Origin: Halorubrum sp. Atlit-26R
GTDB lineage: Archaea > Halobacteriota > Halobacteria > Halobacteriales > Haloferacaceae
Length of the DNA: 36,542 nt
Direction of reading: 5' to 3'
Assembly: GCF_003666015.1 (NCBI RefSeq)
Contig: NZ_QPLT01000024.1
Span: forward strand, 1 to 36,542
Shown here: positions 1 through 7,895 of the stretch, piece after piece
Position numbering within the stretch: position 1 is the stretch's first letter
Layout of the letters: each line of letters opens with the position of its first letter
Notes under the pieces: generated by a model
What the model saw: the letters and a program-made list of their open reading frames with translations, nothing else
Databases searched by the model: none
Told to the model about the DNA's origin: nothing
Program-made: the position numbers and the translations under genes

Positions 1-197
1 CCGGAGCGTTTGGCACATCACTCATTCCAGTGGTGATGTGGTATACACTATTAGCCTCAGTTTCCCGAGGGTATTGTGTTCCGAAGGGTAGTTTGGCCAC
101 GTGTTACTGAGCTATTCGCCACGAGTCCGAACTCGTGCGACTAGCATGGCTAAATCGGATCCCAATAGCAATGGCCTCCGGCAGGATCAACCGGAAT
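1..197 (-). rRNA. rrs: 16S ribosomal RNA, 5' portion (cut by window edge)
   Basis: Read on the minus strand, the sequence starting at about 197 is the archaeal 16S 5' end: ATTCCGGTTGATCCTGCCGG, followed by the conserved GGAGGCCATTGCTATTGGG and the segment containing CTCAGTAACACGTGG. Transcription runs leftwards out of the window, so only about the first 197 bases of the roughly 1470 are present. The exact mature 5' end may differ by a base or two. Two tandem promoters and hairpins lie upstream at 244-543. Confidence 0.97.
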
Positions 198-243
198 GAA
201 TATCCTTCAGGCCTGATTCCCGACCTGAAGGGGGTGTTGGCGG

Positions 244-330
244 GTGTCAATCTCGGTTGAAGCCGAGAGTTGACACACCATTGCATTGGTCTGTGTGGTG
301 TCCGGCCCATCCAACGGCTTGGATGACACC
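244..330 (-). other. 16S leader: two hairpins just upstream of the mature 5' end
   Basis: Two inverted repeats lie between the rRNA promoters and the 16S start. Positions 244-276 form a 13-bp stem with one bulged base around a TTGAAG loop (GTGTCAA-TCTCGG against CCGAGA-g-TTGACAC). Positions 298-330 form a second hairpin with GGTGTC/GACACC and ATCCA/TGGAT arms. They are probably pre-rRNA leader structures. The long processing stem that encloses 16S cannot be tested because its downstream partner is outside the window. Confidence 0.6.
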
Positions 331-420
331 GAACGACCACGGCTCACATCAGATCACCGCTTACGCCGGAGCGCAGGGGGCGTGATCCTCATCCTTCGCG
401 GACCTGAACGTACCGGACGA

Positions 421-443
421 CGGGTCATAAACCCATCGGAACG
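421..443 (-). promoter_or_regulatory. rRNA operon promoter, gene-proximal copy
   Basis: On the minus strand this reads TTCCGATGGGTTTATGACCC. It has the layout of haloarchaeal rRNA promoters: a TTC(G/C)GA block followed by a TTTATG-type TATA box (plus-strand positions 425-431). Transcription would start near 400. A second copy lies about 100 bp further upstream, the tandem arrangement known for halobacterial rRNA operons. Confidence 0.75.
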
Positions 444-518
444 GTACGGGTCCAGCGAAACCGGGCCGAGTTGAACGGCCCGAGTCCGCGATGCGTTCTT
501 CGCATTTCTTCGAATGCC

Positions 519-543
519 CGGGTTGTACTTAACCCCGTCGAAC
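519..543 (-). promoter_or_regulatory. rRNA operon promoter, distal copy
   Basis: On the minus strand this reads GTTCGACGGGGTTAAGTACA. It combines the TTCGACGG block with a TTAAGTA TATA box (plus-strand 526-532), a close match to the haloarchaeal rRNA promoter pattern. Transcription would start near 500. A GGGCCG/CGGCCC hairpin (463-481) lies between this promoter and the proximal copy. Further upstream, at 639-650, is a perfect 12-base palindrome, CTGTCGCGACAG. It lies between the end of the MC1 gene and the rRNA promoters, and its role is unknown. Confidence 0.75.
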
Positions 544-720
544 TACCGGCGCCACGTCATGCGATTTCATGCCGAGAGAAGCGGGCCAACTGACCGGATC
601 GAGTCGAGACGGAGGCGAGCCTACCCGGGACGGTATCTCTGTCGCGACAGGGTGATCAACTCCGAGGCGTTCCGGCCGGTCGATGGCGAAAACGAGAGAT
701 CGGAACCGGCGGCCCGAGGG

Positions 721-1050
721 TTACTCGTCGTCGAGGTACTCGATGCCCTGCTTCGAGACGTTGGCCTTGGTGATGTCGTCGAGGTCGTTGAGCCAGAAGT
801 CGTCGTCCGCGTCGTCGACCTCGGGAGCGCCGTCCTTCCAGGCCCATCCCTCGTACTCGTGGACCTTCTGGGTCCCCTTCTCCCGGAGACGAAGCGTCGT
901 TCGCTCCGCCTCTTCCTCGGAGGGTGCCGGCTCGAGCGTTCGAGCCGCTTTGAGCGCCGCCTGACGCGGCATGTTGCCCGAGAACTCGCTCGGTTCCGAT
1001 CCGTCTTCCTCTCGCAGGGCAAAGTTTCGCTTACCGTCTTCACGTACCAT
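721..1050 (-). CDS. Chromosomal architectural protein MC1
   Basis: A 109-residue protein of the MC1 family, the small DNA-bending chromosomal protein of methanogens and haloarchaea. The diagnostic features are the N-terminal KRNFALREEDG segment, the MPRQAALKAAR helix and the central LRLREKGTQKVHEYEGW strand pair. It ends in an acidic tail typical of halophilic versions. The ATG at 1050 is chosen because a clear Shine-Dalgarno GGAGG (plus-strand 1058-1062) precedes it and homology begins right after it. A longer reading upstream has no family similarity. The gene is transcribed towards the rRNA operon and ends about 180 bases before the distal rRNA promoter. Confidence 0.93.
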   Translation of the reverse strand: MVREDGKRNFALREEDGSEPSEFSGNMPRQAALKAARTLEPAPSEEEAERTTLRLREKGTQKVHEYEGWAWKDGAPEVDDADDDFWLNDLDDITKANVSKQGIEYLDDE

Positions 1051-1125
1051 GGTTTTGCCTCCGTGTGACACCAGCACACAGTGTGTAATAAATATATCGG
1101 GGAAATGAAAGCTGTGCGCCACAAT

Positions 1126-1136
1126 TTTTATATATT
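1126..1136 (-). promoter_or_regulatory. TATA box for the MC1 gene
   Basis: The minus strand carries AATATATAAAA here, the best TATA element in the 1051-1418 gap. It lies about 80 bases before the MC1 start, leaving a 5' leader of roughly 50 bases with a Shine-Dalgarno. This differs from the leaderless style of many neighbours. The rest of the gap holds the promoter region of the rightward AbrB-like gene and nothing else I can identify. Confidence 0.6.
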
Positions 1137-1418
1137 GCCTCGGCGGCGGCTGGCGATTTGGGGCATCAAAACGGGAGCGAAACGGTCAATCTGCGGCGAT
1201 TTGCGGAGGGTTCAGCGCGCGCGACACGCCGGTTCGGGGTTCGCACGGCGATTTCGGCCGCGGATCGCGGACGAATCGGTCCCGCCTCCCGAGGCCGTTC
1301 ACGCCCGCGGATCGGCTCTGTTGGTCGCGCCGTGCGCACGCGCGATTCACCGGCGGGGGAGTACGCGTAAACAACACTTATGTGTCTGCTATGGCGAAGG
1401 GCGACAAGCACACCCGCG

Positions 1419-1622
1419 ATGGTCCGCAAAAAGAAGCTCAGCCCCAGTGGCGCCAAGGACGACGACGGGGAGTACCACAACGTCCACGTGAACCTCCACG
1501 AGGACGAGCTCGCCGTCGCCGGCATGGAGATCGGCGACGAGGTGTTCGTCCGGGTCCGAGACGGGAAAATAATCATCCAGAAGGCGGACGCCAACCCGGA
1601 GCAGCTCGAACACGACTTCTGA
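1419..1622 (+). CDS. Small AbrB/SpoVT-fold protein
   Basis: A 67-residue protein beginning MVRKKKLSPSGAK. The body, with the pattern HVNLHEDELAVAGMEIGD followed by EVFVRVRDGKIIIQKAD, is the swapped-hairpin AbrB/MazE/SpoVT pattern: a short strand, the 'GxxxGDxV' turn and a final 'dGkIiI' strand. Such proteins bind DNA as dimers and act as transition-state regulators or antitoxins, but no partner toxin is adjacent here. The gene lies 97 bp upstream of pyrD on the same strand. The ATG at 1419 is chosen because it opens the conserved basic N-terminus. An in-frame ATG at 1380 would add 13 residues unlike the family. Its target is unknown. Confidence 0.75.
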   Translation: MVRKKKLSPSGAKDDDGEYHNVHVNLHEDELAVAGMEIGDEVFVRVRDGKIIIQKADANPEQLEHDF

Positions 1623-1719
1623 CGCGGACCGCGGAAGTTCGACGCAGTTACGCCCCCGAGCGACCGCGATACGGGCCGCGGTCGGCGGATTGATTGTCGC
1701 TCGTGACGAGAACCAGACG

Positions 1720-2775
1720 ATGGGCGCGTACGACCTGTTGAAGCCAGCACTGTTCCGGCTGCCGCCGGAGACCGCACACGGACTGATCCACCGGCTGCTC
1801 GGCGGCGTTCAGGGGACCCCGGTCGCCGACGCGCTCGCCGAGCGGTACGCGATCGACGACGAGCGGCTCGCGGTCGATCTGTTCGGGTCGACGTTCCCGA
1901 ACCTCGTGGGTGTCGCCGCCGGGTTCGACAAGAACGCGCACGTCCCGCGGGCGCTGGCGTCGCTCGGGTTCGGACACGTCGAGGTCGGCGGGGTCACCGC
2001 GGAGCAACAGCCCGGAAACCCGCGCCCGCGACTGTTCCGGCTGAAAGAGGACGAGGCGCTCGTCAACCGGATGGGGTTCAACAACGAGGGCGCCGACCGG
2101 GTGGGCGAACGACTCGACCGCGACCCGCTCCCGGACGTGCCGATCGGGATCAACATCGGGAAATCGAAGTCGACGCCCCTGAGCGAGGCCCCCGACGACT
2201 ACCTGTACACGTACGAGCGCGTCGCGGACGCGGGCGACTACTTCGTCGTCAACGTCTCCAGCCCGAACACGCCCGGACTCCGCGAGCTCCAGAACCGCGA
2301 CGCCTTGGAGCGCATCCTCGGGACGCTCGACGATGCCGGCGCCGACCCGCTGCTCGTGAAGCTCTCGCCGGACCTCCCGGAGCCGGCGGTCGAAGACGCG
2401 CTCGGCGTCGTCGACGACCTCGGCCTCGACGGCGTCATCGCGACCAACACGACGACCTCCCGACCGGACTCGCTGCGGAGCCACAACCGGGCCGAACGCG
2501 GCGGCCTCTCGGGGAAGCCGATCGAGTCGCTCGCGACGGATCGGGTGCGGTTCGTCGCGGAGCGCACCGACGTCCCGGTGATCGGTGTCGGGGGAATCTC
2601 CGACGCCGCGGGCGCCTACGAGAAGATACGTGCGGGCGCCTCGCTGGTCCAGCTGTACACCGGGCTCGTCTACGAGGGGCCGGGACTCGCGCGCGACATC
2701 AACGAGGGACTCGTCGAACTGCTCGAACGGGACGGGTTCGACTCGGTCAACGAGGCCGTCGGCGCGGACCTGTGA
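1720..2775 (+). CDS. pyrD: Dihydroorotate dehydrogenase (quinone), class 2
   Basis: A 351-residue flavoprotein that oxidises dihydroorotate to orotate in pyrimidine synthesis, passing electrons to the quinone pool. Family landmarks are NLVGVAAGFDKN near the N-terminus (FMN site), NVSSPNTPGLREL at residues about 178-190 with the Ser base typical of class 2 enzymes, and VKLSPDL. Further on come the IATNTTTSRP...GGLSGKP lobe and the C-terminal phosphate-binding VIGVGGISDAAGAYEKIRAG. The N-terminal helix (YDLLKPALFRLPPETAH) matches the membrane-associating extension of class 2 enzymes. ATG 1720 is used because homology begins at MGAYDLLKP. A TTG ten codons earlier is less likely. Confidence 0.95.
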   Translation: MGAYDLLKPALFRLPPETAHGLIHRLLGGVQGTPVADALAERYAIDDERLAVDLFGSTFPNLVGVAAGFDKNAHVPRALASLGFGHVEVGGVTAEQQPGNPRPRLFRLKEDEALVNRMGFNNEGADRVGERLDRDPLPDVPIGINIGKSKSTPLSEAPDDYLYTYERVADAGDYFVVNVSSPNTPGLRELQNRDALERILGTLDDAGADPLLVKLSPDLPEPAVEDALGVVDDLGLDGVIATNTTTSRPDSLRSHNRAERGGLSGKPIESLATDRVRFVAERTDVPVIGVGGISDAAGAYEKIRAGASLVQLYTGLVYEGPGLARDINEGLVELLERDGFDSVNEAVGADL

Positions 2776-2805
2776 CCGAGTCGGGAATCGAAATGAGAGA
2801 GCGGG

Positions 2806-5484
2806 CTACGCGTCGTTGCGGACGATGACGACGACGTCGTCCGCCTGAAGCAGCTCGCCCTCGCCCTGGTACTGCCGCTCCTCTTCGACCGCGAACTCGT
2901 CGTCGACGAGCGTGACGCCCGCGACGTGAAGCTCGTCGCCGTCGATCTCGTACTCCTCCTGCGCCAGCGCGGCCTCGATGTCGCCGACCTGGTCGCCGTA
3001 CTTCGGCCCGACGGTGGCGTAGTCGAGGTCGATGCCCGTGATCACCGTCTCGACGGGCGCGTCGCCGTCGGGGTGGACCGTCAGGTCGTCGACGTGCATC
3101 ACGCCGGTGATGTCGTCCTCGAAGCCACGCACGTCGGCGTACACCTCCACCGCGTCGAGCGTCGCGGTGAGCGGGAGCTGGTTCTCGCTCTTGTACTTCC
3201 GGAGCGCGCCCACGACGGCCGTCGCGGCGGTCCCGGCGGCACGGTCGGCCTCGATCCCCAGCGGCTCGGGCCAGTCGGTGAGGTGAACCGAGTCGCTCGC
3301 GCCGTCCGCGAGCCCGGCCGCCGCCGCGTCGCCGGCGTACATGTCGTGCCACAGCTCCTCGGTGACGTGCGCGAGGAGGGGCGCGAACAGCTTCAGGAAC
3401 CGGCGGTGCGCGGTCCGAAGGGTGTACGCGGCCGCGTCGTCCTCGCGCTGTTTGGCGATCTCGAGGTAGTCGTCGCAGAACGTGTTCCAGAAGAAGCTCC
3501 GGAGCTCGTCCCGGGCCTTCGAGAACGCGCGGTCGTCGAGCAGCTCGGTGAGCCGCTCGACCTCGGCGTCGAGCTCGGCGAGCAGCCAGCGGTCGAGCTC
3601 GCGGAGCCCGCCGTCGGGCTCGGCCGGGAACGGCTCCGGCGCGAGCGACTCGACGAGCTTCGAGGCGTTCCACAGCTTCCGGATCAGCTTCTCGCCCGCG
3701 CGGAGGTCCTTCTCCTTGAACGGGAAGTCGTCGCCGACGGCGGTGCCGGCCGCCCAGTAGCGCGTGGCGTCGACCGGGAACTCCTCCAACACGGCCTCGG
3801 GCTCGACGACGTTGCCGACCGACTTCGACATCTTCTCGCGGTTCTCGTCGAGGACGTGCCCGTTGATCATCGTCTCCTCGAACGGGACCTCGTCGGTGTG
3901 CTCGTAGCACTTGACGAGGGTGTGGAACAGCCAGAAGCTGATGATGTCGTGGCCCTGCGGCCGGAGGTCGAACTGGTACAGCTCCGGATGCTCCATGGTA
4001 AACTCCTCGGCCTCCTCGTCCCAGTCCCAGCCGGCGTTGATGAGCGGCGTGAGGCTGGAGGTGGCCCACGTGTCGAGCACGTCGTCCTCCGGCTCGAACT
4101 CGCCGTGCCCGCACTCGGGGCACGCGTCGACCGGCGGGTCGTCCGAGAGCGGATCGACGGGGAGGTCGGCCTTCTCCGCGATGACCTCCTCGCCGCAGTC
4201 CTCGCAGTACCACACCGGGAACGGGATGCCCGAGGAGCGCTGGCGGGAGATGAGCCAGTCCCACTGGAGCCCCTCGACCCAGTGCTCGTACCGGGTGAAC
4301 ATCTTCTCGGGCGACCACTCCATCTCCCGGCCGATCTCGAGGTACTCGTCCGTCTTGTCGAGCATCTCGATGTACCACTGCTCGGTGACGAGGAACTCGA
4401 CGCTCGTCCCGCAGCGCTCGTGGACGTTGACGGTGTGGGTGATGTCGCGGCGGTCGAGCAGGGCGCCCGCCTCGTCGAGGTCCTCGACGATGGCCTCGCC
4501 GGCCTCGTCGGCGTGGAGCCCCTCGTACCCCTCGGCGACGTCGGTCATGTGGCCGGACTCGTCGATGGCGACCCGGAGGTCGAGGTCGTGGACCTGGTAC
4601 CACTCGATGTCGTTCTGGTCGCCGAACGTACAGCACATCACGACCCCGGAGCCGGTCTCCCTGTCGACGCGCTCGTCGGCGATGATCGGCACCTCGTGGC
4701 CGAACAGCGGGACCTCGGCGGACTCGCCGACGAGATGCTGGTTCTCGTCGTCCTCGGGGTGGACGAACACGGCGACGCAGGCCGGGAGGAGTTCGGGGCG
4801 GGTCGTCGAGATGACGAACTCCTCGGCGTCATCGGCGCCGTCGCCGTCGGTGTCGACCCCGACGACCCGGAACGCGATGTCGTTGAAGTGGCTGGCCTGC
4901 TCGTCGTCCTCGGTCTCGACCTGCGAGATGGCGGTCTCGCACTCGGGACACCAGATCGCGGGCGCCTTCTCGCGGTACTCGCGGCCCTGGTCGTAGAGGT
5001 CGACGAAGGAGAGCTGGGAGACGCGCTGGACGCGGGGCTCGATCGTCTGGTACGTATGGTCCCAGTCGACGGACACCCCGAGCGACTGGACGTTCTCGGT
5101 GAACTGCTCCTCGTAGTTCGCGCAGACCTCCCGGCACTTCCGCTGGAACTCGCGGCGCTCGAACTCTTGGTGGCGGATGTCGAGCTCGTCCTCCGTCAGG
5201 CGCTCGGAGGCGATCCCGTTGTCGTCGTAGCCGAACGGGAAGAACGTCTCCCCGCCGTTCATGCGCTCGAAGCGCGCGACGAAGTCCTGGAGGGTGAACC
5301 CGTACAGGTGGCCCATGTGGAGGCTCCCCGATACCGTCGGCGGGGGCGTGTCGATGGAGAAGACGGTGTTCGGGTCGACCGGGTCGTCGGCGGAGTAGGC
5401 GTACGTCTCCTCGTCGACCCAGCGCCGCTGCCAGCGCGGCTCGACGGCGTCGGGGTCGTACTCACCACTGGGCATTTCGGTCAC
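2806..5484 (-). CDS. valS: Valine-tRNA ligase
   Basis: An 892-residue class I aminoacyl-tRNA synthetase that charges tRNA-Val. It has the ATP-binding HMGH signature at residues 56-59 in the context PPTVSGSLHMGHLYGF, the CP1 editing domain, a zinc-ribbon pair (CEDCGEE...CPECGHGE) and KMSKS at residues 551-555. The anticodon-binding helical domain ends in a haloarchaeal acidic tail. The GTG at 5484 is preferred over the ATG three codons inside. A TATA-like CCGTTAAGGG (plus-strand about 5503-5512) is about 26 bases upstream, which fits a leaderless message, and homologues usually begin M(S/T)-(D/E). The gene converges on pyrD with a 30-bp gap. Confidence 0.96.
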   Translation of the reverse strand: MTEMPSGEYDPDAVEPRWQRRWVDEETYAYSADDPVDPNTVFSIDTPPPTVSGSLHMGHLYGFTLQDFVARFERMNGGETFFPFGYDDNGIASERLTEDELDIRHQEFERREFQRKCREVCANYEEQFTENVQSLGVSVDWDHTYQTIEPRVQRVSQLSFVDLYDQGREYREKAPAIWCPECETAISQVETEDDEQASHFNDIAFRVVGVDTDGDGADDAEEFVISTTRPELLPACVAVFVHPEDDENQHLVGESAEVPLFGHEVPIIADERVDRETGSGVVMCCTFGDQNDIEWYQVHDLDLRVAIDESGHMTDVAEGYEGLHADEAGEAIVEDLDEAGALLDRRDITHTVNVHERCGTSVEFLVTEQWYIEMLDKTDEYLEIGREMEWSPEKMFTRYEHWVEGLQWDWLISRQRSSGIPFPVWYCEDCGEEVIAEKADLPVDPLSDDPPVDACPECGHGEFEPEDDVLDTWATSSLTPLINAGWDWDEEAEEFTMEHPELYQFDLRPQGHDIISFWLFHTLVKCYEHTDEVPFEETMINGHVLDENREKMSKSVGNVVEPEAVLEEFPVDATRYWAAGTAVGDDFPFKEKDLRAGEKLIRKLWNASKLVESLAPEPFPAEPDGGLRELDRWLLAELDAEVERLTELLDDRAFSKARDELRSFFWNTFCDDYLEIAKQREDDAAAYTLRTAHRRFLKLFAPLLAHVTEELWHDMYAGDAAAAGLADGASDSVHLTDWPEPLGIEADRAAGTAATAVVGALRKYKSENQLPLTATLDAVEVYADVRGFEDDITGVMHVDDLTVHPDGDAPVETVITGIDLDYATVGPKYGDQVGDIEAALAQEEYEIDGDELHVAGVTLVDDEFAVEEERQYQGEGELLQADDVVVIVRNDA

Positions 5485-5557
5485 ACGTTCCGCCGGTTCC
5501 CCCTTAACGGACTCGGTTGTGTGGGGCGACGGGGTGCGCGGGCGCGGTCAGCGGCCG

Positions 5558-5812
5558 TTAGACCTTATCGTCGAGGTCGTGTTCGGCCGCCATCTTCGAC
5601 GCCTCGGACGCGAACCGCTCGACCTCGTCCGCCGGGCTCTCGCCCAGCGCGCTTTTGTCGACCTCGCGGCCGGCGGTGATCCCGTCGCCCGTGACGAGCC
5701 GCTGTTCGGCCAGCTCCTTCGTGTGGACGCGCTCGCCGTCCTCTGTGGCGTAGGTGAGCCGGACGAGCCCCTTCGAGTCGAACTGCCGGTCGACGAGCCA
5801 GACGGTGGGCAT
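5558..5812 (-). CDS. Small uncharacterised haloarchaeal-type protein
   Basis: An 84-residue acidic protein, MPTVWLVDRQFDSKGLVRLT..., that I do not recognise by function. It has a short beta-rich N-terminal half (VWLVDRQ, LVRLTYATEDGERVHTKEL) and an amphipathic helical C-terminus (ADEVERFASEASKMAAEHDLD). There are no cysteines and no membrane segment. The ATG at 5812 is supported by a TATA-like TTTTTAAAT (plus-strand 5837-5845) centred 29 bases upstream, so the transcript is probably leaderless. The acidic composition and promoter spacing argue for a real gene. It lies 73 bp upstream of valS on the same strand. Confidence 0.72.
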   Translation of the reverse strand: MPTVWLVDRQFDSKGLVRLTYATEDGERVHTKELAEQRLVTGDGITAGREVDKSALGESPADEVERFASEASKMAAEHDLDDKV

Positions 5813-5905
5813 GGGCGGGGATCGGTCCCTGCGAGATTTAAAAAGGGCGGTCGAGATCCGAGAAAACACAGGACAGCAAGGAGCGATTTGAATGCTGATG
5901 CGGTT

Positions 5906-6168
5906 GGCGCGTGCCGACGAACGCCCGATAGGGCGTGAGTCGCACGCGCGAGGGAGTCAGTCGCCGGAGCGAAGCGGAGGCGACTGACGAGGCTGGGGAG
6001 GTAAGAGGTGCGGTCGCGGTGCGGGGCGGGTGGGACTCAAAGGGGCAGTCGCGAGGCCGCCGTAGGCGATGTAAGCACCGCAGTGAGTGAGCGGAGCGAA
6101 CGAACGAGGAGCGCAACGAGCGTACGGCGGCCTCGCGACTGGGGCTTTGGAGGAAGTCACCGCCGATC
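5906..6168 (-). repeat. Three-hairpin structured repeat, copy A
   Basis: One of three related intergenic elements in this window, read here on the minus strand. Its parts in element order are as follows. Head: GATCGGCGGTGACTTCCTCC then AAAGCCCC. Hairpin I: perfect 19-bp stem 6123-6141 / 6046-6064 with a 58-base CG/TTCG-rich loop. Linker: GCCCCTTTGAGTCCCACCC, then a pyrimidine-rich ACCTCCCCAGCCTCG. Hairpin II: perfect 10-bp stem 5979-5988 / 5956-5965. Hairpin III: 8-bp outer stem 5942-5949 / 5907-5914 and 6-bp inner stem 5931-5936 / 5921-5926 with loop GATA. The region shows no coding signal. It fills most of the gap between the 5558-5812 gene and the ferredoxin gene. Confidence 0.85.
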
Positions 6169-6230
6169 CCTTTCAGAGCCCCACACCTCTCGTCGCCACG
6201 GCTTTGTATCGGCTCGCCGAACCGGTGGTC

Positions 6231-6473
6231 ATGTACGTCGAGTTCGATCGCGACACCTGCGTCGGGATGTACCAGTGCGTCGCCGAGTGGGACACCTTCG
6301 AGAAGAACCTGAACGACGGGAAAGCCGATTTAAAAGGGAGCGAGGAGGAGGAAGACGACCTGTTCGTCGTCGAGGTGCCCGACAGCGAGGAGTTCGATGC
6401 GAAGTTCGCGGCGCGCTCGTGCCCCGTCGACGCCATCGAAGTGTACGACGACGACGGCGAACAGGTGGTATGA
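6231..6473 (+). CDS. Ferredoxin with a Cys-x2-Met-x2-Cys cluster motif
   Basis: An 80-residue single-cluster ferredoxin of the short acidic archaeal/actinobacterial type. It begins MYVEFDRDTC and holds C10-V-G-M13-Y-Q-C16 and C64-P-V-D-A-I. Only three cluster cysteines are present. Met13 occupies the place of the second Cys of the usual CxxCxxC, which suggests a [3Fe-4S] cluster or an exchangeable fourth ligand. A charged insertion (about residues 28-45) separates the halves. The ATG at 6231 lies about 26 bases after a weak TATA-like GCTTTGTATC. Longer upstream readings run into repeat copy A and are not credible. Its redox partner is unknown. Repeat copies flank it on both sides. Confidence 0.85.
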   Translation: MYVEFDRDTCVGMYQCVAEWDTFEKNLNDGKADLKGSEEEEDDLFVVEVPDSEEFDAKFAARSCPVDAIEVYDDDGEQVV

Positions 6474-6534
6474 ACGATTCCGGACGAACGGGTGGCTGTT
6501 TATAAACTGAAGCCGATACACCGATGCGTGCGAA

Positions 6535-6786
6535 CGCCACCGAAGCCCCGGCCGAGAGGCGGGCGCACGCTCGTTGCGCTCCTCGCTCGTTCGCTCCGCT
6601 CACTCGCTGCGGTGCTTACGTCGCCTGCGCCCGCCTCTCGGCCGCCCCTTCGATTCCCGCCCTGACCGCACCGCAACCGCAGCCTCACACCTCCCCAGCC
6701 TCGCGGCTCCCTCCGCTTCGCTCCGGTCGCCGCGTCCCTCGCACGCGCTCCTCACGCCCTCCGGGCGCTCGGAGGCGCGCGCCGTG
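6535..6786 (+). repeat. Three-hairpin structured repeat, copy B
   Basis: Second copy of the element, in plus orientation. The head GCCACCGAAGCCCC is followed by hairpin I with a perfect 19-bp stem, 6549-6567 / 6626-6644. The stem differs from copy A at six base pairs, all compensated. The linker GCCCCTTCGATTCCCGCCC and the conserved block GCAGCCTCACACCTCCCC follow. Hairpin II (6703-6733) contains the conserved CTCCGCTTCGCTCCGG core. Hairpin III (6745-6778) pairs GCGCTCC with GGAGGCGC around a CGCCC-TCC-GGGCG inner stem. A TATA-like TTTATAAAC lies near 6500, upstream of the head. Together with this element, the 6474-6828 gap holds no gene I can support. Confidence 0.85.
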
Positions 6787-6828
6787 GTGGATGACTCACC
6801 TAGCACGTCGACTCCCGGCCGATTCTAT

Positions 6829-7809
6829 TTATAAGTTATCGGCGACGTCCTCGGCGAAGTACGTGACGATGAGGTCCGCGCCCGCGCGCTTGAGCGCGGT
6901 GAGCGACTCCAGCGCGGTCGCCTCGAGGTCGAGCCACCCCTTCTCCGCGGCGGCGTGGAGCATCGCGTACTCGCCGGAAACGTTGTACGCGGCGATCGGC
7001 CGGTCGAACTCCCGCCGGAGGTCTCCAACGATATCGAGGTACGGCAGGCCGGGCTTCACCATCAGCACGTCGGCCCCTTGCTCGGCGTCGAGCCGGGCCT
7101 CCCGGAGCGCCTCGCGGCGGTTGGCGGGGTCCATCTGGTAGTGCCGCCGGTCGCCGAACGCGGGCGCGCCGTCGGCCGCGTCGCGAAACGGGCCGTAGAA
7201 GGCGGACTCGTACTTCGCGGCGTAGCTCAGAATGGCGACCTCCTCGTGGCCGGCGTCGTCGAGCGCCTCGCGGATCGCCCGCACCTGTCCGTCGGTCATC
7301 GCGGAGGGAGCGACCACGTCAGCACCCGCGTCGGCCTGCGAGACGGCGGTCCGCGCGAGCAGGTCGAGCGTCTCGTCGTTCTTGACCGTGAGCGTCGGGT
7401 CCGACTCGGCCGTCTCCTCGATGACGCCGCAGTGGCCGTGGTCGGTGTACTCGCAGAGGCAGACGTCGCCGATCACGGTGACGTCGGTCTCGGCTGTAAT
7501 CCGCCGGGTCGCGCGCTGGACGACGCCGTCGTCGGCGTACGCCCGGCTCCCGGAGGCGTCCTTCGACTCGGGGACGCCGAAGAGGATGACGGCCTCGACG
7601 CCGGTCTCGCGGATCTCGGCGACGCGGTCGACCGCCTCGTCGACCGGGACGCGCTCGTGGCCGGGCATCGTCTCGATCGGCACACGTTCGTCGGTCGTCG
7701 CGTCGACGAAGACGGGCGCGACGAGGTCCGACGCCGAGAGGTCGGTCTCGGCGACGAGCGGGCGAACGCCGTCGGTCCGGAGGCGGCGTGGCCGGTCCGT
7801 GAGGTCCAT
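6829..7809 (-). CDS. hemB: Porphobilinogen synthase (delta-aminolevulinate dehydratase)
   Basis: A 326-residue enzyme that condenses two 5-aminolevulinates to porphobilinogen in haem and cobamide synthesis. The two active-site lysines are seen at K199 (SYAAKYESAFYGPFRDA) and K252 (DVLMVKPGLPYLD). The metal-binding cysteines are C117, C119 and C127 in GDVCLCEYTDHGHCG, so this is a zinc-type enzyme. The length is normal for the family. A TATA-like GCTAAAAGG (plus-strand about 7832-7840) lies about 28 bases before ATG 7809, consistent with leaderless transcription. The gene ends 43 bp from repeat copy B. Confidence 0.96.
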   Translation of the reverse strand: MDLTDRPRRLRTDGVRPLVAETDLSASDLVAPVFVDATTDERVPIETMPGHERVPVDEAVDRVAEIRETGVEAVILFGVPESKDASGSRAYADDGVVQRATRRITAETDVTVIGDVCLCEYTDHGHCGVIEETAESDPTLTVKNDETLDLLARTAVSQADAGADVVAPSAMTDGQVRAIREALDDAGHEEVAILSYAAKYESAFYGPFRDAADGAPAFGDRRHYQMDPANRREALREARLDAEQGADVLMVKPGLPYLDIVGDLRREFDRPIAAYNVSGEYAMLHAAAEKGWLDLEATALESLTALKRAGADLIVTYFAEDVADNL

Positions 7810-7895
7810 GTCGACCGGTTGGTCCCGCGCGGCCTTTTAGCGTTCGTCTCGCACCGACTGGCTCGCCCGGCGGAGGGAGGAGTCGGCCGAACCGG

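Noticed and set aside
639..650. Palindrome CTGTCGCGACAG as a repressor operator.
   Set aside because: It is perfect but single, with no second copy or nearby regulator, and GC-rich palindromes of this length are expected by chance. It is only noted with the rRNA promoter.
1158..1370. A 70-codon open frame between MC1 and the AbrB-like gene.
   Set aside because: It is Arg-rich and basic, the opposite of the acidic proteome, and shows no recognisable motif.
2747..4636. A 629-codon open frame on the same strand as valS, in another phase.
   Set aside because: It is an Arg/Pro/Gly-rich shadow wholly inside valS with no domain pattern.
2926..5679. A 917-codon open frame antisense to valS.
   Set aside because: valS is certain on the other strand. 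The antisense product is Val/Leu/Arg-rich mirror composition with no family features, a usual artefact of GC-rich coding DNA.
5838..6160. Short open frames within repeat copy A (and similar ones in copies B and C), encoding related Arg/Ser/Pro-rich peptides.
   Set aside because: The peptides are similar only because the DNA repeats are similar. The changes between copies preserve base pairing rather than codons.
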